This document shows, piece by piece, positions 1 through 6,723 of a stretch of 13,691 nucleotides of DNA. The translations under genes and the position numbers were made by a program. The DNA is from Bacteroidota bacterium. Its GTDB lineage: Bacteria; Bacteroidota; Bacteroidia; JAADEI01. The notes under the pieces are model-generated. The model was given only the letters and a program-made list of their open reading frames with translations, was not told where the DNA came from and ran no database searches. The stretch is taken from assembly GCA_015490475.1 (NCBI GenBank), contig WFXT01000289.1, positions 1 through 13,691 on the forward strand. The letters are read 5' to 3'. Numbering within the stretch: position 1 is the first letter of the stretch; the number at the start of each line of letters is the position of its first letter.

Positions 1-43
1 GCAAAAAGCAACGAAAACGACAAATCTGCTTTTATTACAAGTA

Positions 44-1081
44 TCAATACCCTTTGTCAAAAAGTGTTCTTCGCCGATATGCTTGCGGAACTCTTTGCCT
101 ATTCTGGTTACTCTCTATATATCTTTTTGAAAATATTTGAAAAATATGTGCTATATTATCAGATATATGTCCCTCACCACGCAATCGGCGTCCCAACTTA
201 GAATCATTCAACTTGCCCCCATGACAGTCTTTTATTAATTCAAGAACCTTCTCCTTTTTCTCGGGAAAATTCCTTTCAAGCCAATCTATAAACAGTTCTT
301 TAACCCTGCCATTAAGCCTAACTACAGTATATGAAGCAAAAGAAGCACCTGCCTGTCCCGCTAACCTCAAAATAGAAGGGACCTCATGGTCATTTAGTCC
401 CGGAATGATGGGTGCCACCATAACACCAACAGGAATTCCCTCATGTGCCAGTGTCTTGATAGTAGCCAGTCTTTTTTCTGCCGTTGCAGTCCGAGGCTCC
501 ATTACTCTCCGCAACGATTCATTCAACGTAGTGACCGTTATCATCACTCTCACACCATCATATTCTGTCATCTGTTTGAGAATGTCTATATCTCTCACAA
601 CAAGTGCGTTTTTTGTGATAATCCTGACAGGATTTTTGTATTTCAAGCATACCTCAAGGATTTGCCTTGTTAATTTCAACTTGCGTTCAATGGGCTGGTA
701 ACAATCTGTGTTTGTTGATACATGCAATATAATTTTCCGTGGATAGATTTTGAGAAGGTATTCTTCAAGTCGCTTTGCCACATCAGGCTTATACACTATC
801 TTGGTTTCAAAGTCAAGCCCTGCACTAAATCCTAAATATTCATGACTATTCCTTGCATAGCAATATATACAACCATGTTCACAACCACGATATGGGTTTA
901 TAGTATGCATAAAGCCAAGGTCCGGTGTCTTGACATAATTAACAACCTCCTTTGAGTTATCAGGTATTAGTTCTGTCTTTAAACCATTTTCTTCTTCTGA
1001 CGTAGATTCGGCTAATAAATCCTCATAATGCCATTTATCAAACCTATTAGGTGGGTTAAACCCAGCACCTCTACCTTTCAT
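44..1081 (-). CDS. PA0069-type radical SAM protein (SplB-like)
   Basis: This gene encodes a 345-residue radical SAM protein. The cluster motif CEHGCIYC (C67, C71, C74, spacing CX3CX2C) would bind the 4Fe-4S cluster that cleaves S-adenosylmethionine. The N-terminal MKGRGAGFNP, the INPYRGCEHGC segment and the later NTDCYQPIE and VMVAPIIPGLND segments are hallmarks of the PA0069/Rv2578c group, distant relatives of spore photoproduct lyase. The substrate of this group is not known to me. Length is near normal for the group and the protein looks complete. The ATG at 1081 is chosen because KGRGAG is the conserved N-terminus. Its first 54 bp overlap the start of the divergent beta-barrel gene. A perfect inverted repeat lies 11 bp upstream of the start codon. 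I see no clear TAnnTTTG element upstream. Confidence 0.9.
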   Translation of the reverse strand: MKGRGAGFNPPNRFDKWHYEDLLAESTSEEENGLKTELIPDNSKEVVNYVKTPDLGFMHTINPYRGCEHGCIYCYARNSHEYLGFSAGLDFETKIVYKPDVAKRLEEYLLKIYPRKIILHVSTNTDCYQPIERKLKLTRQILEVCLKYKNPVRIITKNALVVRDIDILKQMTEYDGVRVMITVTTLNESLRRVMEPRTATAEKRLATIKTLAHEGIPVGVMVAPIIPGLNDHEVPSILRLAGQAGASFASYTVVRLNGRVKELFIDWLERNFPEKKEKVLELIKDCHGGKLNDSKLGRRLRGEGHISDNIAHIFQIFSKRYIESNQNRQRVPQAYRRRTLFDKGY

Positions 1082-1669
1082 CTGCTCGCTTTACTGCTAA
1101 TTTACAATTTAGCAGTTGGACAGGAGAAACATCCCATTAGAGCGGGGGCATTCGCAGGACTGGTCCTCTCACAGGTGGACGGCGATTCTTATGCAGGATA
1201 CCACAAAGGGGGACTGTCAGCAGGTCTTGAGGGATTCGTGCCTCTTGACAAAAAACAACGGTTATGGTTAATGACAGGCATTTACTATACGCAACGAGGT
1301 AGCAGAAACATTCCATCCATAAGAGGGGGCTCTTATTACCTTCTACGGCTGGACTATGCAGATGTTAGCCTACTGATCCGATACGAAGACCCAGGCAAAC
1401 TCATCTTTGCAAGTGGTATTACCATTGGAAGGCTTGTAAAATTCTATGAAGTCATAAATTACAATGTCAATAACTATCCAGAAAATCCCTACCGATCAAT
1501 GGATTACTTATTCACTGCTGAGTTAAGATATATGATAGGAAAGCATTGGTTTCCGGGACTCAGATTCATATATTCATTGCGTAGCATAAGAGAAGTAATG
1601 CCTCCCAATGCCCCTGTCCCCTGGCAGAAAAACAAAGCATTAGTCTTTTTCCTATCTTACAGGATTTAA
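1028..1669 (+). CDS. small outer-membrane beta-barrel protein
   Basis: The product is a 213-residue secreted protein. A basic N-terminus (K5, R8, K11) and a hydrophobic stretch at about residues 18-30 (LLALLLIYNLAV) form a signal peptide, with likely cleavage near GQ-EK at 32. The rest alternates polar and hydrophobic residues with many glycines and aromatics, for example AGAFAGLVLSQVDGDSYAG near 39-57, the typical first strands of PorT-like barrels of the Bacteroidota (outer membrane beta-barrel domain family). The end, LVFFLSYRI, looks like a final strand. The function is unknown; members are small outer-membrane barrels without an assigned substrate. The ATG at 1028 is the only usual start that keeps a whole signal peptide, although it lies inside the radical SAM gene. 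The gene converges on the predicted small RNA and cysS. Confidence 0.8.
   Translation: MPFIKPIRWVKPSTSTFHLLALLLIYNLAVGQEKHPIRAGAFAGLVLSQVDGDSYAGYHKGGLSAGLEGFVPLDKKQRLWLMTGIYYTQRGSRNIPSIRGGSYYLLRLDYADVSLLIRYEDPGKLIFASGITIGRLVKFYEVINYNVNNYPENPYRSMDYLFTAELRYMIGKHWFPGLRFIYSLRSIREVMPPNAPVPWQKNKALVFFLSYRI
1093..1116. promoter_or_regulatory. inverted repeat upstream of the radical SAM gene
   Basis: The arms ACTGCTAA (1093-1100) and TTAGCAGT (1109-1116) are exact reverse complements separated by 8 bp. The site ends 11 bp before the radical SAM start codon on the minus strand and lies inside the signal-peptide codons of the divergent gene. It could be an operator or a leader hairpin. An 8-bp inverted repeat somewhere in 13.7 kb can arise by chance, so only its position makes it notable. 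Confidence 0.3.
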
Positions 1670-1709
1670 AAAATAAAAAACCGGGATGGCGGGGGGATAA
1701 CCATCCCGG
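1668..1709 (-). terminator. intrinsic terminator, strong on the minus strand
   Basis: The arms CCGGGATGG (1681-1689) and CCATCCCGG (1701-1709) pair perfectly over 9 bp around an 11-nt loop. Read on the minus strand, the hairpin is followed by T6-A-T6 (1680 down to 1668), a textbook Rho-independent terminator for the predicted small RNA and for any cysS read-through. Read on the plus strand, the hairpin starts 11 bp after the beta-barrel stop codon, but what follows (tatattcata) is poor in T-runs, so it would be weaker in that direction. Confidence 0.85.
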
Positions 1710-1778
1710 TATATTCATACCATATCCGACACGATGTGAGGGGGAACACTTCTGCGCCTCCCGCCGGGGGGCTACTCT
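1675..1778 (-). ncRNA. candidate small RNA of about 100 nt with C-rich loops
   Basis: No convincing gene occupies 1670-1954, but the minus strand carries a complete transcription unit: an exact promoter match upstream, about 104 nt from a predicted start near 1778, and a perfect terminator at 1709-1681. The transcript has three C-tracts, at 1771-1766, about 1745-1741 and 1695-1690. The last lies in the terminator loop, and the second can be presented in a small GUG/CAC hairpin. A GGUAU-GAAU-AUACC hairpin (1721-1708) abuts the terminator. GGCGGG (1765-1760) could also pair with CCCGCC (1692-1687), competing with the terminator. I do not recognise the family. One candidate to test is the short Bacteroidota form of 6S RNA (6S-Flavo), but I see no proof of it. 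The ends are inferred and could move by several bases. An 87-codon reading frame crosses the region but shows no protein-like features beyond a hydrophobic start. Confidence 0.5.
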
Positions 1779-1783
1779 AAAAA

Positions 1784-1814
1784 CAAACTTACCACACAGG
1801 CTTATCACCAGCAA
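1784..1814 (-). promoter_or_regulatory. Bacteroidota-type promoter for the small RNA
   Basis: On the minus strand the sequence reads TTG (1814-1812), then exactly 20 bp, then TAAGTTTG (1791-1784). This matches the known Bacteroidota consensus, a -33 TTG/TTTG element and a -7 TAnnTTTG element, with the usual spacing. Transcription would begin about 6 bp further on, near 1778, and run towards the terminator at 1709-1681. No start codon for a plausible protein gene follows, so the promoter points to an RNA gene. Confidence 0.55.
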
Positions 1815-1834
1815 GATTTTATGTAACATTTTGC

Positions 1835-1954
1835 TTAAAATTTAACACCAATTAGAGGGGGTTTTCAGGGGTCAATTGCACACAACACGCTGGTGGTCAG
1901 CACATTACAATGTAACAAACTGGGTGAAATTTCACACAAATTCAAACGTGATGA
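1835..1954. other. non-coding stretch downstream of cysS with small palindromes
   Basis: This stretch lies between the small-RNA promoter and the cysS stop codon. It contains the perfect 12-bp palindrome GTGAAATTTCAC (1924-1935) and the near-palindrome TTACA-A-TGTAA (1905-1915), both of the size and symmetry of binding sites for dimeric regulators. It also has two G-runs (GGGGG about 1857-1861 and GGGG about 1868-1871). They lie 19-30 bp from cysS and about 90-120 bp upstream of the small-RNA promoter, so they could regulate the small RNA. I see no terminator directly behind cysS. Confidence 0.3.
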
Positions 1955-3460
1955 CTACTCTATCTCCCACTCAGTACCTTGAGGGGTATCACGAAGAATT
2001 ATCCCCAGCTCCTTCAATTGATCCCTGATTCTATCTGCCAATTCAAAATCCTTACGAGCTCTTGCCTCTTGCCTAATTGATATTAGAATTTGAAGGACAC
2101 CATATAGTCTGGTACTGTCAACGTGTTCCTCCTCAGGCACGATACCCAAAATATCGGTTAAAGCCTTTGAATAGTGATTTTTTAACATGTCGCCAACTTC
2201 TTTTGATATTGTTTTAACAAATTTTCCTTCTCCTGATAGTTTGTTGATAATGCCAGCCAGTTCAAATAATTGAGCCACTGCTCGTGCCGTATTTAAATCA
2301 TCGCTCATAAACTCATAGAACTTTCTAATATATTCCACTATCTGTGCTTGCATAGATGTGTCTTCATTGCCACCAACAAACTCCAGATTGTTCAATTTCT
2401 TGAGAGCCTGAACAAGTCTTTTGTATGCTCTTTCTGCCCCTGCAAGACCAGAATCAGAAAAATCAATAACGCTTCTATAGTGAGTTTGTAATATTAACAA
2501 CCTGACTGCCATGGGATGATAAGCCTTAGAAAGCCTGTCGTGAGACCCAGTGAAAACCTGTTCAATGGTGATGAAATTACCCAGAGACTTGCTCATTTTC
2601 TGCCCATCAATAGTAATCAAATTATTGTGAACCCAATATTTAACTGGCTCTGTGTCCCAAGCAGCAACAGATTGCATAATCTCACACTCATGATGGGGGA
2701 AAATTAAGTCCATACCTCCACCGTGAATATCAAAAGGAATTCCAAGATATTTGGCGTTCATGACTGTGCACTCAAGATGCCATCCCGGGAACCCTACACT
2801 CCAAGGCGACTTCCACTTCATAATGTGCGTTGGGGGTGCTTTCTTCCACAATGCGAAATCCGCAGGATGACGTTTCTCCTCAACGCCCCTCAGTTCCCGG
2901 GATACATTTTCCAGTTCCTCCAATCTCCTTCCAGACAAAACACCATATTGATACTTCTTGGCGTATTTGGGCACATCAAAATAAACAGAACCATTTACTA
3001 CATAGGCAAAGCCTCGTTCTAAGATTTTCTCAACAAGTTCAATTTGTTCAGGGATATGGCATGTGGCGTGAGGTTGAATATTAGGGGGAATCACATTCAA
3101 CTTAGCCATTGACATATTATAAACACGAGTGTAGTGTTGAGCGATTTCCATAGGTTCTAACTGTTCCAGTCGTGCTCGCTTCTGAATTTTATCTTCTCCC
3201 TCATCAGAATCACCTTCCAGATGTCCCACATCGGTTATATTACTAACAAATCGCACTTTATAGCCAAGATGGTTTAAGTATCTTCTTAAAACATCAAAGA
3301 CCACTGCTGCCCGTGCATGCCCCAAATGAGGGTCACTATAAACTGTTGGACCACACACGTAAATACCTACATAAGGGGGATTTATTGGAATGAACTCTTC
3401 TTTTTTCCTTGTCCGTGTGTTGTATAATTTTACCGCAGGAATTTCTATCTTTGTTTTCAT
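1955..3460 (-). CDS. cysS: cysteine--tRNA ligase
   Basis: Cysteinyl-tRNA synthetase, 501 residues and complete, charges tRNA-Cys with cysteine using ATP in the cytoplasm. It is a class I enzyme: the HIGH-type motif is HLGH (45-48), and KMSKS is at 288-292. The zinc site that recognises the cysteine thiol is visible as C36, C231, H256 and E260 (HHECE). The middle segment LEELENVSRELRGVEEKR (about 180-197) and the tract after it resemble Bacteroidota enzymes. The C-terminal helical DALR-type domain runs from about 340 to the end. The ATG at 3460 precedes VKLYNTRTRKKEEF, the usual start of the catalytic domain. The gene diverges from the amidohydrolase across 19 bp, and its -7 element at 3473-3466 would give an almost leaderless mRNA. 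Its transcript would run towards the terminator at 1709-1681. Confidence 0.97.
   Translation of the reverse strand: MKTKIEIPAVKLYNTRTRKKEEFIPINPPYVGIYVCGPTVYSDPHLGHARAAVVFDVLRRYLNHLGYKVRFVSNITDVGHLEGDSDEGEDKIQKRARLEQLEPMEIAQHYTRVYNMSMAKLNVIPPNIQPHATCHIPEQIELVEKILERGFAYVVNGSVYFDVPKYAKKYQYGVLSGRRLEELENVSRELRGVEEKRHPADFALWKKAPPTHIMKWKSPWSVGFPGWHLECTVMNAKYLGIPFDIHGGGMDLIFPHHECEIMQSVAAWDTEPVKYWVHNNLITIDGQKMSKSLGNFITIEQVFTGSHDRLSKAYHPMAVRLLILQTHYRSVIDFSDSGLAGAERAYKRLVQALKKLNNLEFVGGNEDTSMQAQIVEYIRKFYEFMSDDLNTARAVAQLFELAGIINKLSGEGKFVKTISKEVGDMLKNHYSKALTDILGIVPEEEHVDSTRLYGVLQILISIRQEARARKDFELADRIRDQLKELGIILRDTPQGTEWEIE
3420..3453 (+). promoter_or_regulatory. promoter of the amidohydrolase gene, inside cysS
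   Basis: TATCTTTG (3446-3453) is an exact TAnnTTTG match lying 27 bp before the amidohydrolase ATG. A TTG at 3420-3422 could be the -33 element, but the 23-bp spacing is slightly long. The element lies within the first codons of cysS on the other strand. Transcription would start near 3458, giving a leader of about 20 nt. Confidence 0.45.
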
Positions 3461-3465
3461 ATAGC

Positions 3466-3473
3466 CAAAATTA
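3466..3473 (-). promoter_or_regulatory. -7 element of the cysS promoter
   Basis: The minus strand reads TAATTTTG from 3473 to 3466, an exact TAnnTTTG match ending 5 bp before the cysS ATG. Transcription would begin about at the start codon, so the mRNA would be leaderless or nearly so. No TTG is found at the usual -33 distance. The site is only 12 bp from the opposing -7 element of the amidohydrolase, so two polymerases could hardly bind both together. Confidence 0.4.
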
Positions 3474-3479
3474 TATTTA

Positions 3480-4664
3480 ATGAGCGAAAGCAGATGGGAT
3501 ATACCCCCGGCGATAATAGAAGAGGCACAAAAATGGCGACATTGGTTGCATCAACATCCTGAACTTTCTATGCAGGAATTTAACACTTCTGCTTTTATCA
3601 GAAAGGTTCTTGACCAATATGGTATCAAATATGTATTTCCTGCTCCGGGCACAGAGACAGGTGTGCTTGCCCTACTTGGCAGAGGCCCTTTTGCCGTTGG
3701 TTTTAGAGCAGAACTGGATGCCCTACCCATTACAGAGAGAACGGGCTTACCCTTTCAAAGCGTCAATAAAGGCGTAATGCATGCTTGTGGGCATGATGTC
3801 CATATGGCTATTCTCCTTGGTTTCCTTGCGTATCTCAAATCAGCAGGCAAAGAACCATCCAGATATAGAGTTATTGGCATCTTTCAGCCATCAGAGGAAA
3901 AAGCCCCCGGCGGTGCAAATATGATGGTACAGGATGGATTAATTGAAAGATTTCGCATAAAATACATGTTTGCACAACATGTTGAACCTGCATTGTCCTT
4001 AGGAACAATCGGAGTCCATCCCGGACCCTTCATGGCATCCAGTGATGAATTATACATCACTATTAAAGGACATAGTGGGCATGCTGCCCAACCACATAAA
4101 CATCCTAATCCTATAATCGCTGCATCTGCAATAATTAATTTCATCTATAGCTTTCAGATGCAAATGCACAGTCCTGTCGAACCATTCCTTATAAATCTGG
4201 GTAAAATTTGCGGGGGCACAACAACGAACATAGTACCTGCCTCTGTAGAGATAGCAGGAACTATAAGGGCATTTAACGAAGAGACACGACTGTTGGCTCA
4301 CAAAGCATTAAAAGAAAAAGTACCTCTGTTAGCCAAAACTCACAATTGCAAGGCAAAAACAGAAATAATAAGCGGCTACCCAGTCCTTGTCAATGACAAC
4401 AAATTAACAAATGAACTGAAAACAGCTTTTGAGCAAGCCGGCTTTAATGTTACACAGGTCCCTCCCAGAATGGGCTCTGATGATTTTGCATTTTTCTCTC
4501 AGGAAGTTCCTTCTTTATACTGGCGACTGGGAGCCAGATCCGGAAATGAATCTTCAACTGCTTACTTACATTCTGATAATATCATAATACCTGATGAGGT
4601 AATACCTTTCGGCATAAAAGCCCTGATTACCGTCGCTGAAACTATGAACTTATTAGAGTCGTAA
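3480..4664 (+). CDS. M20 family metal-dependent amidohydrolase
   Basis: The 394-residue protein belongs to the M20D amidohydrolases (HipO/YxeP/IAA-amino-acid hydrolase group), cytosolic enzymes that remove an acyl or aminoacyl group from N-substituted amino acids using two divalent metals. Metal ligands are visible: C103 and H105 in HACGHD, E139-E140 in QPSEE, H167 and H364 in LHSDN. GHSGHAAQP (about 197-205) begins the dimerisation domain, and MGSDDFAFF (331-339) is the family's C-terminal signature. The conserved RAD.DALP segment is RAELDALP here, a mild change. There is no signal peptide. The true substrate cannot be told from sequence: N-acyl amino acids, N-acetyl-diaminopimelate-like compounds or peptidoglycan amides are all possible. 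A membrane-anchored gene follows 15 bp downstream, probably in the same transcript. Confidence 0.92.
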   Translation: MSESRWDIPPAIIEEAQKWRHWLHQHPELSMQEFNTSAFIRKVLDQYGIKYVFPAPGTETGVLALLGRGPFAVGFRAELDALPITERTGLPFQSVNKGVMHACGHDVHMAILLGFLAYLKSAGKEPSRYRVIGIFQPSEEKAPGGANMMVQDGLIERFRIKYMFAQHVEPALSLGTIGVHPGPFMASSDELYITIKGHSGHAAQPHKHPNPIIAASAIINFIYSFQMQMHSPVEPFLINLGKICGGTTTNIVPASVEIAGTIRAFNEETRLLAHKALKEKVPLLAKTHNCKAKTEIISGYPVLVNDNKLTNELKTAFEQAGFNVTQVPPRMGSDDFAFFSQEVPSLYWRLGARSGNESSTAYLHSDNIIIPDEVIPFGIKALITVAETMNLLES

Positions 4665-4679
4665 AAAAGATAAAAACGT

Positions 4680-5318
4680 ATGGTAACGGTAACAAGTCCA
4701 AAGGTGAAACCAAAATATCCGGGTAAGAAACAAAGTGGTGATAAGGTCACAATGGCAATTATAATGTTAGTGTTTCTAGGCATTTTATATGCCATAGTTC
4801 ACAAAAGTGGATGGATGCAAGCCTCAGAAGCCCATATTAACCTTATCAAGAATGGAAGCTTTGAACATTGGCATCAAGGTGCTCCTGTTAACTGGGTAGT
4901 TGAAGGGGTTATGCCGTTTGACAAGCCAGAGGAGGCACGCCATGGTGCACACGTCCTCGGAATATTCAACAAAGACACACTGAAAAAAGGTGTTTATCAA
5001 ATTGCACAATTAGACCCTTCCGTAACATATAATTTATTTTTCTTCATCAAAGGAAGCAGTTATTCTCATGGTGATATTGGATACGAAATAAAGTACTGTG
5101 GAAATAACGTAAAAGCGACAGAAGAACTGAAACCGGGCAAACACTTCTACACAGGCGTGGGCCAATGGCAACAGATATATGGACAGTTTTCTGGTGCATC
5201 ATGTATAGAACTACGTTTCTTCTCTTGCTGTGGAAGCACTCTATATGTAGATGACGTTTTTCTTGCCCCTGCTCATGTAAAAAGCCAAAAAACACACCAA
5301 CCCAGCATGGTAAACTAA
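4680..5318 (+). CDS. membrane-anchored protein with a carbohydrate-binding-like domain
   Basis: A 212-residue protein with a lysine-rich cytoplasmic N-terminus (1-23), one membrane helix (about 24-40, TMAIIMLVFLGILYAIV) and a periplasmic domain, hence a type II topology. The domain opens with NLIKNGSFEHW (54-64), followed by GAPVNW, and ends with LYVDDVFL (188-195). These are the opening and closing strands of jelly-roll modules like carbohydrate-binding family CBM4/9 or galactose-binding-like folds. No catalytic domain is attached. Four cysteines (140, 175, 183, 184) could form disulphides. It follows the amidohydrolase closely and ends 3 bp from the convergent flippase gene, which hints at a role in surface glycans, but ligand and function are unknown. 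Confidence 0.7.
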   Translation: MVTVTSPKVKPKYPGKKQSGDKVTMAIIMLVFLGILYAIVHKSGWMQASEAHINLIKNGSFEHWHQGAPVNWVVEGVMPFDKPEEARHGAHVLGIFNKDTLKKGVYQIAQLDPSVTYNLFFFIKGSSYSHGDIGYEIKYCGNNVKATEELKPGKHFYTGVGQWQQIYGQFSGASCIELRFFSCCGSTLYVDDVFLAPAHVKSQKTHQPSMVN

Positions 5319-5321
5319 GTC

Positions 5322-6677
5322 TTACCTTCTTCTTCCAATATACCAAATCAAAGCATCAAAAAAAGAAATGCTTAAGCCAAGTTTCTTCCTAACTACCATA
5401 TAACTTATCCATTTTGATACCGGGGGACCAGCAAGAAACGCAAAGCCTGCTCCCATAGCACCATATTTAGGTATTAACACAAATGAAACTGCCAACTGCA
5501 GAACCATGGCTATCATTTGAGCAATAAGGACAAAATTTTCTTTATGTGCAATGTTTAATAACATATGTGTATTACCTGAAAATACGTTGAGCAGTACAGC
5601 AATGACCATAACTATAAAGACGGGGAATGATCTGTAATATGCAGGGTCTTTCAAAATAGGCAAAATAAAATACAGCAGTCCCCCAACAAATACAGCCACT
5701 ACGACAGCACCAATAGATACTAACAATAAAGGCTTATACAATACCCTCAACAGGCGTTGATACTCGCCATTATGATACAGTTCTGACACAATAGGCATCA
5801 AGACATTAAGCATTAAGATATTTGCTACAATAACAGGTCCTATAAACCTCATTGCGATGTGGAAAACTCCTAATTCTTCAGCATTAGACAACACACCTAA
5901 CAAGATGGGTGGCAAAGTGAAACTTGAAGTTCCAAGAAAAGTGATAAGAGCGAAATATACGAGTGTTTTTATTCTCTCCATTAAGAAAGGTGCTTTTATA
6001 ATGTTAGAGATTCTAACAAGATTAGCACGTCTCCACCGCAACCACCACAAGCCTACTATAACTCCAACAATACAAACAACTATTGTGAAATACACATAAT
6101 CATAAGGGTTACGGCTATTAGTAAGGAAAAAATATGTCGCACCCAACAGGAAGGTGCCTACAGGAAGCCATGCCCTCATAAATAATATAGCGACAGCAGG
6201 TTTCTTTTCTGCCGTAAACAACGCACTAATGGCTTGAACAAGGGCAAAAAATACAAAGCCCAGCATCGCCAATTTAACGCCTTCAGCAACCGATTCGTCA
6301 TTAAAAATTGAGAAGTTCTCAATGATAATGAGAAATATTACCACCACCAAAATTGCTATTACACTACCCAATTTAATTGTCCAACCAGAAAGCAGTTCTT
6401 TCTCTCTATCGGAAGCGAGGGGCCATCGCCTAACAAGAAGGTTGCGAAACACCGCCCCTATTGGCATACCAAGGAAAATAAGCCATTGCATGGCATTAGC
6501 AAGGATTCCATAGCCATCGGCACCAAGAACCCTACCAAATAATAAACTGCTTAGAAATCCTGTAGTATATTGAAGCATTGTTACTCCTGTGGCACCCATC
6601 ATGCCTGTTATAAAATACTTCTGCAGGTCAGACAGGTTGCTCCACTTATCTGTCCATTTATTAACGAACCGTTCCAT
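5322..6677 (-). CDS. Wzx-like polysaccharide flippase
   Basis: A 451-residue integral membrane protein with about 12 hydrophobic helices spread over the whole length, resembling the oligosaccharide flippase/polysaccharide biosynthesis family of the MATE-like (MOP) superfamily. The N-terminus has the typical pattern with GATGVTMLQYTTGFLSSLLFGRVLGADGYG in the first helix region (about 28-57); the exit end KYGAMGAGFAFLAGPPVSKW (about 405-424) matches the 'G..GAa.a' ending of the family. Such proteins move lipid-linked sugars across the inner membrane for O-antigen, capsule or exopolysaccharide assembly. The specific sugar cannot be read from sequence. The start at 6677 is 46 bp from the divergent glycosyltransferase, a plausible pathway partner. 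Its 3' end almost touches the preceding gene (3 bp), with no terminator visible between them. Confidence 0.85.
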   Translation of the reverse strand: MERFVNKWTDKWSNLSDLQKYFITGMMGATGVTMLQYTTGFLSSLLFGRVLGADGYGILANAMQWLIFLGMPIGAVFRNLLVRRWPLASDREKELLSGWTIKLGSVIAILVVVIFLIIIENFSIFNDESVAEGVKLAMLGFVFFALVQAISALFTAEKKPAVAILFMRAWLPVGTFLLGATYFFLTNSRNPYDYVYFTIVVCIVGVIVGLWWLRWRRANLVRISNIIKAPFLMERIKTLVYFALITFLGTSSFTLPPILLGVLSNAEELGVFHIAMRFIGPVIVANILMLNVLMPIVSELYHNGEYQRLLRVLYKPLLLVSIGAVVVAVFVGGLLYFILPILKDPAYYRSFPVFIVMVIAVLLNVFSGNTHMLLNIAHKENFVLIAQMIAMVLQLAVSFVLIPKYGAMGAGFAFLAGPPVSKWISYMVVRKKLGLSISFFDALIWYIGRRR

Positions 6678-6723
6678 TTAGACCGATTGTTGTTATGTTT
6701 AACGTTATAATTGGAAGTAAATT
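6678..6723. promoter_or_regulatory. 46-bp divergent intergenic region
   Basis: This gap must hold or adjoin the promoters of the flippase (minus) and of the glycosyltransferase operon (plus). The best plus-strand candidate is TATGTTTA (6694-6701), which misses the final G of TAnnTTTG and has no well-spaced TTG. No minus-strand match is seen. The assignment is weak. Confidence 0.2.

Noticed and set aside
4..33. Inverted repeat AAAAGCA/TGCTTTT just behind the radical SAM stop codon, as a possible terminator
   Set aside because: The stem is 7 bp, mostly A-T, with a 16-nt loop; too weak to call, and the window edge cuts off the context.
1756..1772. Compact hairpin GCCTCCC-GCC-GGGGGGC as evidence for a plus-strand RNA
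   Set aside because: It pairs slightly better as plus-strand RNA (one G-U wobble), but no plus-strand promoter was found, while the minus strand has a full promoter and terminator.
1675..1778. Bacterial signal recognition particle RNA or tmRNA
   Set aside because: The conserved GGUCAGG/GGAAG/AGCAG helix 8 pattern of SRP RNA and the tRNA-like end of tmRNA are absent.
1566..1829. Minus-strand 87-codon reading frame starting MLHKILLVISL
   Set aside because: Its hydrophobic start looks like a signal peptide, but the rest runs through the terminator and antisense to the beta-barrel gene and has no protein-like pattern.
2516..3084. Three plus-strand reading frames inside cysS
   Set aside because: They are antisense to a well-conserved enzyme and show no family features.
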